Assembly (NCBI GenBank): GCA_902797125.1 | Contig: CADBRS010000046.1 | Span: 1 to 5,046, forward strand | From: an uncultured Ruminococcus sp. | GTDB taxonomy: Bacteria > Bacillota > Clostridia > Oscillospirales > CAG-272 | Direction: 5' to 3' | DNA: 5,046 bases | Shown here: piece by piece, positions 1-5,046 of the stretch | Numbering within the stretch: the stretch's first letter is position 1 | Layout: each line of letters starts with the position of its first letter | Program-made: the position numbers and the translations under genes | The notes under the pieces: model-generated | Database searches by the model: none | The model's input: the letters and a program-made list of their open reading frames with translations, nothing else | Told to the model about the DNA's origin: nothing

Positions 1-191
1 AATGCACAAATCTCTACGTTCGGATTAGCGTGGATTTGGCGGCTCGTCGGTTTGACCTTGCCTGTCTGTATGTAGAGTTTTCCTTCAAAAATCTCTACCG
101 TGCCAAAAGGCCTGACTTTCGGTTTATCTCCATCTACCGTCGCCAGATAATATGTTCCGCATTTCTTTAAAAAATCGAAGACTTCTTTCAT
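1..191 (-). CDS. Pyridoxamine 5'-phosphate oxidase-like flavin-binding protein, N-terminal part (runs off left edge)
   Basis: The reading frame begins with ATG at 191 and stays open to the window edge, giving 63 codons plus two bases. It starts MKEVFDFLKKCGTYYLATVD and continues with a VRPFG segment (residues 26-30), an EIFEGKLYIQTGK strand pair (33-45) and NPNVEICA (56-63). These are hallmarks of the small split-barrel PNPOx-like family, whose members bind FMN or related flavins and act in the cytoplasm. Full proteins of this type are usually around 130 residues, so roughly half is missing. The start is well supported by AGAAAGGA (207-200), 8 bases upstream of the ATG. The gene is too short within the window to be obvious by length, but the family resemblance is clear. 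The specific reaction is unknown; many family members are uncharacterised reductases or general stress proteins. It has its own candidate promoter, so it is probably not part of the ABC cassette upstream. Confidence 0.9.
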   Translation of the reverse strand, partial: MKEVFDFLKKCGTYYLATVDGDKPKVRPFGTVEIFEGKLYIQTGKVKPTSRQIHANPNVEICA

Positions 192-212
192 TTCAGTTTT
201 CCTTTCTAACAA

Positions 213-241
213 AATATACACGTAAACTCAACGTTTTACAA
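213..241 (-). promoter_or_regulatory. Candidate sigma-A promoter of the PNPOx-like gene
   Basis: On the minus strand TTGTAA (241-236) and TATATT (218-213) are separated by exactly 17 bases, matching four of six -35 and five of six -10 consensus positions. Transcription would start near position 206, leaving a short leader of about 15 bases with the ribosome binding site almost at the 5' end. That short leader is the main reason for caution. No better hexamer pair was found in the gap. Confidence 0.45.
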
Positions 242-260
242 ATCAAAATTTGTTTTACAA
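233..260. promoter_or_regulatory. Operator-like palindrome with flanking direct repeats over the -35 region
   Basis: The site ACAAAT-CAAA-ATTTGT (238-253) is a perfect inverted repeat with 6-base arms and a 4-base spacer. It is embedded in two copies of GTTTTACAA (233-241 and 252-260) whose starts are 19 bases apart, about two helical turns. The left half of the palindrome overlaps the candidate -35 hexamer (236-241) of the PNPOx-like gene. Such placement is typical of a repressor or activator dimer site, for example of the MarR or TetR type, but no regulator gene is present in the window. AT-rich sequence can give such symmetry by chance. Confidence 0.35.
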
Positions 261-356
261 TTTCAGAACCGCAGGGACTTCATCCCATCCTTTTGGCAGT
301 TCCTTTTCGTGAAGCCTCACACGACTCTGAAGTTACGAGTGTGCGCCGCATTATCA

Positions 357-1301
357 TCAAGACACGTCAAAGGTATTATATGATCCTTGACTTCCGAATA
401 TGTTCAAATAGTAATCTTCAAGACCAGGCTGCACAGGAAGAGCGTTTTCGGTAGGCTTTTCCGCTGCGATCAGTCGGATGGAAACCATTTCGCTATTCGG
501 ATCTCCGATCTGACTGATCCCTATGACCCTAAACCGATTGGCGAAAGTATTGATTTGATTCTCCCGCGTCTGTATGGTCCAGACATGTCCCTGCATCCGA
601 TTTGCCAGTTCGCGTGAACTGCCGTGATTCGCAAGGATGCCATTTTTAAGAATCAGGATGTCTTTGGCAGACTGCTCTATATCCGAAATAATATGTGTTG
701 CAAGTATCACAATTCTGTCTTTGGCAATTTTTGAAATATAATTGCGGATATTGACACGCTGCATTGGATCCAGCCCGGCCGTAGGCTCGTCCAACAGGAT
801 GACGGTGGGGTTGCCCAGAAGTGCTTGTGCGATACCGAGACGCTGTTTCATTCCGCCTGAAATGGATGAGATAGGCTGATGCCTGATTTGTTCCAGGTCG
901 ACCTCGCGCAGAAGTTGATCGATTTGTGCGGATATGGCAAGTCGGCCGGTCTTTCCGCGGGATTGACCGCGCACGCGCTTCAACTCGGCCATATACCACA
1001 TGAACTGATTCACTGAAAAAGAGGGATAGAAGGTCGGATCTTGCGGAAGATACCCAAGTTCTTGTCTGAAAAGATCTCCCATGTCAAAAACATCTGCTTC
1101 AGCTGAACCGTCTCGGGAAAACAGAACAGAACCGCTGTCTGCGGGGATATTGTTGGATATGATGTTCATCAAAGTCGATTTTCCGGAGCCGTTTGGACCA
1201 AGCAGAGCATAGATGCCTGGCTCGAAGGAATAACTGAAATCACAGAGTGCATGGACAGATCCATAGGATTTGTCAACGGCTTTCAAGAGCAGACGGACCA
1301 T
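357..1301 (-). CDS. ABC transporter ATP-binding protein (ABC-2 exporter type)
   Basis: This 314-residue cytoplasmic ATPase has a complete nucleotide-binding domain. It contains Walker A GPNGSGKS (35-42), Q-loop glutamine in LPQDP (Q87), signature ISGGM (147-151, a variant of LSGGQ), Walker B VILLDEP (167-173) with catalytic E172, D-loop AGLD (175-178) and H-loop H203. All catalytic residues are present, so it should be active. A basic stretch around 108-120 (KRVRGQSRGKTGR) appears to lengthen the helical region before the signature. Residues about 225-314 form a C-terminal extension ending EDYYLNIFG, as in many ABC-2 exporter ATPases. The ATG at 1301 is confirmed by AGGAGG (1314-1309), spaced 7 bases, inside the end of the permease gene. 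The 29-base overlap indicates translational coupling with the permease, its obvious partner. The frame ends in three consecutive in-frame stops, TGA TGA TAA. The substrate cannot be deduced. Confidence 0.95.
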   Translation of the reverse strand: MVRLLLKAVDKSYGSVHALCDFSYSFEPGIYALLGPNGSGKSTLMNIISNNIPADSGSVLFSRDGSAEADVFDMGDLFRQELGYLPQDPTFYPSFSVNQFMWYMAELKRVRGQSRGKTGRLAISAQIDQLLREVDLEQIRHQPISSISGGMKQRLGIAQALLGNPTVILLDEPTAGLDPMQRVNIRNYISKIAKDRIVILATHIISDIEQSAKDILILKNGILANHGSSRELANRMQGHVWTIQTRENQINTFANRFRVIGISQIGDPNSEMVSIRLIAAEKPTENALPVQPGLEDYYLNIFGSQGSYNTFDVS

Positions 1302-3639
1302 TGGTCTTCCTCCTGGGCATTAAGATTGACGAGCGTGTAGTCGTATACGAGCGGGAACTGAGCAATGAAAGAATCGTTACAAAAATGATCCATCCGGAAA
1401 GAAGAGCGATCATCAAAAAGGGCAGTCTGTCCCCCGATAGATCTCCGAGCCAGACGATCCCTGTCGTTCCGTTCAGGATGAGAACAAGTTCTGTAAATCT
1501 TGAAGGCCAAAATCCCGCTTTGTCAGCTAAATAAGGTACAAGAAGGACAGCGCCCGCAACGAAAGAAGCATAAACGTGGTGTTTCAGCCATAATCCGGAC
1601 AGGCAGGATAGTGCGGATACGACCAAGAAGCCGAACAGTCTGACGGCATATCGAAGGACGCAGAACCATCCTAAAGAGATGTCGAGCCGGATGTTGGAAA
1701 ACTGTTTGACTGATGCTACGCCTGAAGAAAAGTCGGATAGTTCCAGATTGCGAAATGCGAAAAACAGATCTGCGCCTGTCACCAAGAGAAACATCAAAAA
1801 GCCTATGCACAGAGACACCGTGAGTTTGGTGCAGAACAATCTCCGGCGGCCGGACGGGGTACTTCGCAGAATGAAAATCCATCCGTTTCGATCCCGCCTG
1901 GATCCGTATTCCTGTGCAAACAGACTCACGCCTAGAAGAATCACGAGGAAGATGGACGGCAGATTGATTTCACTGCCGAAATACCGCATCCAATCTGCAT
2001 CATAGATCAGTTCGGCGCGATAACCCATGTTACGACGAGATAAGACATAATCCCATTGCGCCTCAACTTTTCCAAATGCAACATCATGCTTTCTGGCATA
2101 GTTCAGTTCATCTAGAAAAGCCGAGTATTCGAGGCTGCTGATTTCACCGGCTTTGAATTTGAGGTTCATGGACCTTTCGTTTTCCATGGCACTGTCAATA
2201 CGAAGACGCTCAGATAGAATGAAGTCCGCTTTTTGGCCTTCATCCAGCTTCTGAATAGAGAGAATATAGTTCTTTACCATCGTTTCCTCAATGGATTCAG
2301 ATTTTGTATAGGATAAAGACGAGACATAGATTGAGACGGTGAGTAAAATGAGCACTGCCGGCAAAAGACGTGACGCGACAATGGTTTTAAACAGCTCTCC
2401 GGAAAACAGATTCCGAACTTCGACTGGAGCACGATCTTTCGATTTGAACCGATTCCGCAGTCGCCATATGATATCTCGTAAACGGGTAACAAAAATGTCG
2501 GCCGGCGCAAAAACAGCGAATCGCTTCGAAAGGGCACCGTAAGCCACGGACAGGGCAAAGATTAAGAACATGATCGTTCCACACGCAAAAGCGGGTAGAT
2601 CCCACAGCTGCCCGAAACTGTTGAAGGAATAGTATCTTTCGACAAGCGGAGAGAAGTGCATCCATCCGTAAAGACTCAGATGATGCCCCCCGGAAAGATA
2701 AGCCAAGCAAACAATGCCGGGTACGATCATGCCTGAAACGAAAACAGCCCCAGGACGTTTCACAAAAAGCGACACACAGCCTGTCAATACTGCAGCGAAG
2801 AGAGATCCTGCACATTTGGCAGCAAGGAAACAAATGAAAAACCAGCCAACTGAGAACCCATATGGTTCGAATTTGAATTGTTCAAATGCAGCCAGCGGCA
2901 TATTCCAGCTTGAAAAGCCCGTGCGAATTCCGATCAACAGAGAAATGGCAAGGATGAAAACAACTGGCACTGCAAGGGCATAAACGCTCGCTGCCAACAT
3001 TTTTGACATCATTCTCGTACGTTTGCCTAAACAGGTGATCCCAACATAGGTGAGGTGTCCCGGACCGTCTGAAGTGAAGAGCAGAGAGGCGCCTAGAACA
3101 GTCACCGAGAGAATCAGAATGTTGACCAGATCAAAGGAAAAAAGCACATCCCATCCGCGGGAGGTTTCCACAGGGAAAACGGTCTCTTCATATTTTTCCT
3201 CATACAAGCGTATCATGCGGGCCACGCGGCGGGCAGCATAAGAATCTTCACCTGATGTGGCTGCTATTTCCGCTTCCTGATAGGAGAGCGAGCGAATGAC
3301 CGGCTCTAATGACTGCCGGTAAATCTCTTTTGCTTCCAGCAGATCGTTGAAATCTTCAAAAAGAGTATAATCGTTATACGCAGACGACCCGGAGTACAGT
3401 CTAGGAATATCGGCTTCAGGGGTTCGCGCATAGGCTTTAATCTTTTGCCGGTATTCCAAGATTTCTTCCGGGTTTTCTTGATACGCGCTGACGAGATCGT
3501 TCAAGCATTTCTGCTCCTGCGTTGACTGGATGGTTCTGTTGCACAGAAACAGGGCAATGAGGAGCAGAAGAGCCGATAGACCGATCAGCAGACGTGATGA
3601 ACTGATTTTTTTAAACTCATAAAGGGCGAGTTTGAACAT
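1273..3639 (-). CDS. Large ABC-2 type permease with two fused homologous halves
   Basis: This 788-residue membrane protein should form the channel for the adjacent ATPase. By hydrophobicity it has about twelve membrane segments, six per half: roughly 15-33, 168-189, 214-237, 266-292, 296-316, 352-371, then 424-444, 560-576, 604-626, 654-680, 684-706 and 735-760. Each half starts with one helix followed by a large hydrophilic insert (about 34-165 and 445-558), rich in charged helix-forming residues and expected outside the cell. The halves are visibly related: FKKISSSRLL (9-18) matches FKTIVASRLL (417-426), VLGASLLF (181-188) matches LLGVSLFA (568-575), and G205-KR to K213 matches G597-RR to K605. 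Single-domain ABC-2 permeases are usually about half this length. The start lies 9 bases after the lipoprotein stop with no clear Shine-Dalgarno sequence, so translation probably depends on the upstream gene. MFKLALYEFKK is a natural N-terminus. The transported substrate is unknown. Confidence 0.9.
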   Translation of the reverse strand: MFKLALYEFKKISSSRLLIGLSALLLLIALFLCNRTIQSTQEQKCLNDLVSAYQENPEEILEYRQKIKAYARTPEADIPRLYSGSSAYNDYTLFEDFNDLLEAKEIYRQSLEPVIRSLSYQEAEIAATSGEDSYAARRVARMIRLYEEKYEETVFPVETSRGWDVLFSFDLVNILILSVTVLGASLLFTSDGPGHLTYVGITCLGKRTRMMSKMLAASVYALAVPVVFILAISLLIGIRTGFSSWNMPLAAFEQFKFEPYGFSVGWFFICFLAAKCAGSLFAAVLTGCVSLFVKRPGAVFVSGMIVPGIVCLAYLSGGHHLSLYGWMHFSPLVERYYSFNSFGQLWDLPAFACGTIMFLIFALSVAYGALSKRFAVFAPADIFVTRLRDIIWRLRNRFKSKDRAPVEVRNLFSGELFKTIVASRLLPAVLILLTVSIYVSSLSYTKSESIEETMVKNYILSIQKLDEGQKADFILSERLRIDSAMENERSMNLKFKAGEISSLEYSAFLDELNYARKHDVAFGKVEAQWDYVLSRRNMGYRAELIYDADWMRYFGSEINLPSIFLVILLGVSLFAQEYGSRRDRNGWIFILRSTPSGRRRLFCTKLTVSLCIGFLMFLLVTGADLFFAFRNLELSDFSSGVASVKQFSNIRLDISLGWFCVLRYAVRLFGFLVVSALSCLSGLWLKHHVYASFVAGAVLLVPYLADKAGFWPSRFTELVLILNGTTGIVWLGDLSGDRLPFLMIALLSGWIIFVTILSLLSSRSYTTTRSSILMPRRKTNGPSALESR
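1309..1314 (-). promoter_or_regulatory. Ribosome binding site of the ATPase gene, embedded in the permease gene
   Basis: AGGAGG lies 7 bases before the ATPase ATG and within the last codons of the permease frame. It fixes the ATPase start at 1301 and gives it strong independent initiation despite the overlap. By contrast the permease has almost no such signal. Confidence 0.85.
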
Positions 3640-3648
3640 GGTCGTGAA

Positions 3649-4932
3649 CTATGATTGAGGGACGGGATCTGTTGAGGAAACAGAGAAAACCTGTCCTGTC
3701 GAAAGAGAGAAACGATATGTGTCAAGCATGCACCACATGAACATGTCATCGCCTGCGATCCAAGACATAAAAGGTGTACCTGTAACGGCGGGATTGTAAA
3801 AGCCCAAATACTCACGGGTTTTTCCATCCAAACTCAAACGAATGACAGGACTGCAACTGCTGCCGGGGGCAGGCTCGGAGTCATGTTTGAAATCGGGCAA
3901 TTGGCTGGAACTCAGGATGCATATCAAACCTTCATCGGTGGCATTGAATCGTTCAACGATTTCGTCGCTGATCCGTTCGTATTGCTTCGTGTCAGTATTG
4001 ATTCTGTAGAGAAAGAATCCAGACAAAGAAGCGTAGTCTTGATTGACATTGCGCGCTGCGACAGGATAGTAGATATAAGAGCCAACCATAAAGATTCCAT
4101 CCGAGCCGCTTTGTACAGTCTGTTCGCCGGAACCGTTAAGGAGTAATTCCGCATCTGAAGGATTTGACATCGGGACACAATACAGTTTTTGTGTCTGGGT
4201 GTCGTAAAAGTAAAAAGTATTGTTTCTTCCAAACAGCAAAACGGATGATTCACCTAAAATGGATGGAGCTTCACATATACGTTCTTCGCCTCCTGCCGTT
4301 AAGTCAGTTGAGCAAAGATAGAGGCGATAGTCCGATTCGGACTGCGGCTTTTCGACAAGGGAAATATATCGCAGATAGTATGCCTTGTCACCATATTTTA
4401 CAAACCGACCACCGGTCATTTCTGCTTCTGTCGAGGATAAGGAGACCAGTACTTTGTATTCTCCCGTAATGATATTATAGCGGACAAATTCCTGTTTGTA
4501 ATCCCATATCGGAACAGTCGTAATATTTCCTTCCTCATCTCTGTCTTCATATGAACTGACGATCATATGAACATTGACACGGTAATACAGATCGTTGGCT
4601 GACAGGAAACAGTAGGATACCACGTCTTGAAATTTGCAGTCGCTGCCTTTTTCATGCGTGCAGAGTTCATCTGTGCAGAGAGGAGTCACTGTAAGCGTTT
4701 TCAAGTTCAGTTTGACGTCTACTTCATTGGAAATTCCCGGTGCACCTCCTGAAGCAAGGCCAAGAATAGCGCTGTGGTCGCCTATGAGATATGTGTCATT
4801 TTGAAGTACCATGTCCCAGTGAGCGGACAGCAGCGAACCGTCATCTTCAGAAACAGATGATCCGGAACCACATGAAGAAAACACTGTGACAGAGATGATG
4901 AATATTAAAAACAGCAGAAAAGAACGTTTCAT
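3649..4932 (-). CDS. Cysteine-rich lipoprotein with predicted beta-propeller fold
   Basis: The 427-residue product begins with a lipoprotein signal peptide: MKR, a hydrophobic core (5-18) and the lipobox FSSC with lipidated C21, followed by a Gly/Ser linker. It should be anchored on the outer face of the membrane. The ATG at 4932 is supported by GGAGG (4945-4941), spaced 8 bases. Near the N-terminus of the mature protein is C86-x4-C91-x-H93-x5-C99 within PLCTDELCTHEKGSDCKF. From memory this resembles a motif seen in clostridial lipoproteins of DUF5050/propeller type, which I cannot verify here. The rest shows about six rough repeats of a YY or FY strand followed by an LYR/LYC strand and a TGE-like turn (for example 116-163, 183-219, 240-264, 286-321, 336-376, 397-418), suggesting a beta-propeller. 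Ten cysteines remain besides the lipidated one, unusual for an exported protein. It is first in the cassette, 9 bases before the permease, so a role as partner, sensor or protective factor of that exporter is inferred. No enzyme motif was recognised. Confidence 0.85.
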   Translation of the reverse strand: MKRSFLLFLIFIISVTVFSSCGSGSSVSEDDGSLLSAHWDMVLQNDTYLIGDHSAILGLASGGAPGISNEVDVKLNLKTLTVTPLCTDELCTHEKGSDCKFQDVVSYCFLSANDLYYRVNVHMIVSSYEDRDEEGNITTVPIWDYKQEFVRYNIITGEYKVLVSLSSTEAEMTGGRFVKYGDKAYYLRYISLVEKPQSESDYRLYLCSTDLTAGGEERICEAPSILGESSVLLFGRNNTFYFYDTQTQKLYCVPMSNPSDAELLLNGSGEQTVQSGSDGIFMVGSYIYYPVAARNVNQDYASLSGFFLYRINTDTKQYERISDEIVERFNATDEGLICILSSSQLPDFKHDSEPAPGSSCSPVIRLSLDGKTREYLGFYNPAVTGTPFMSWIAGDDMFMWCMLDTYRFSLSTGQVFSVSSTDPVPQS

Positions 4933-4940
4933 TTATCGAA

Positions 4941-4945
4941 CCTCC
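4941..4945 (-). promoter_or_regulatory. Ribosome binding site of the lipoprotein gene
   Basis: GGAGG sits 8 bases upstream of the ATG at 4932 and settles the start at MKRSF, which gives a complete signal peptide. No convincing -35/-10 pair was found between here and the right edge, so the cassette promoter is probably upstream of the window. Confidence 0.75.
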
Positions 4946-4985
4946 AAAATCGAGTTTGTTTATGCGTGAATAAGGATAACAGTGA

Positions 4986-5046
4986 TTAACTTCCGTAATA
5001 GCCACTCGTTATTGTTTGAATAGAAGGACTAACACCGGTATAGGTA
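4986..5046 (-). CDS. Possible C-terminal tail of an upstream gene (partial, unidentified)
   Basis: One minus-strand frame is open from the right edge to a TAA at 4988-4986, giving 19 residues, TYTGVSPSIQTITSGYYGS. The other two minus frames meet stops within the first 36 bases or so. The tail ends 53 bases before the lipoprotein ATG, a distance compatible with an operon. Nineteen codons are too few to prove coding or to identify a family, and a frame this short is often open by chance. Confidence 0.3.
   Translation of the reverse strand, partial: TYTGVSPSIQTITSGYYGS

Noticed and set aside
274..286. Small hairpin GGGA-CTTCA-TCCC in the intergenic gap
   Set aside because: The stem is only four base pairs with no adjacent T run, which is easily expected by chance.
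318..343. Imperfect inverted repeat CACAC-GAC-TC / GAGTGTG downstream of the ATPase as a terminator
   Set aside because: The stem has a three-base bulge, is weak, and is not followed by a U run on the minus strand.
152..454. Plus-strand 100-codon open frame spanning the gap between the PNPOx-like gene and the ATPase
   Set aside because: It overlaps both well-supported minus-strand genes, has no ribosome binding site, has a low-complexity mixed composition and resembles no family I recognise.
1523..1882. A 119-codon minus-strand open frame inside the permease gene
   Set aside because: It is the out-of-frame shadow of permease coding sequence, with abundant Arg, His and Cys and no recognisable domain.
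2387..2833. A 148-codon open frame in another minus-strand frame inside the permease gene
   Set aside because: It is rich in Cys, Arg and Ser with no hydrophobic pattern or start signal, and it lies wholly within the clearly coding permease frame.
3585..3827. An 80-codon frame crossing the lipoprotein-permease junction
   Set aside because: It is frame-shifted relative to both genes, lacks a ribosome binding site, and both overlapping genes have strong independent support.
4933..5046. A promoter for the ABC cassette just upstream of the lipoprotein
   Set aside because: Candidate -10-like hexamers such as CATAAA and TATTAC have no acceptable -35 partner at 16-18 bases, so no promoter is called here.

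Overview
The window looks like a piece of a Firmicutes chromosome, most likely an anaerobic gut-type Clostridia (Lachnospiraceae/Oscillospiraceae-like). This is inferred from AGGAGG-type ribosome binding sites, moderate GC genes with AT-rich gaps, a Gram-positive style lipoprotein, and a partial PNPOx-like protein of the type common in Clostridia. No rRNA, tRNA, transposase, integrase, CRISPR array or phage gene is visible.

Everything supportable is on the minus strand, so the genes read from right to left. At the right edge (5046-4986) there is a possible C-terminal tail of a gene lying outside the window. After about 53 bases comes a tight three-gene cassette. It consists of a cysteine-rich lipoprotein with a likely beta-propeller fold (4932-3649), a 788-residue ABC-2 type permease made of two fused, homologous six-helix halves (3639-1273), and its ABC ATPase (1301-357). 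The lipoprotein and permease are 9 bases apart. The permease and ATPase overlap by 29 bases, and the ATPase ribosome binding site lies inside the permease gene. This is the layout of one transcript with coupled translation.

The likely working model is that two ATPase subunits drive one pseudo-dimeric permease, while the lipoprotein sits on the outer face of the membrane as a partner, sensor or substrate-binding factor. The substrate is not readable from the sequence. Antimicrobial peptide resistance, peptide or lipid export, and envelope homeostasis are all possible.

After the cassette a 165-base gap (356-192) has no strong intrinsic terminator. It holds a good candidate promoter and an operator-like palindrome for the next gene, a pyridoxamine 5'-phosphate oxidase-like flavin protein running off the left edge (191-1). 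That gene appears to be an independent unit.

The most interesting parts are the lipoprotein's CxxxxCxHxxxxxC motif together with its ABC partners, and the internal duplication of the permease with two large extracytoplasmic inserts.
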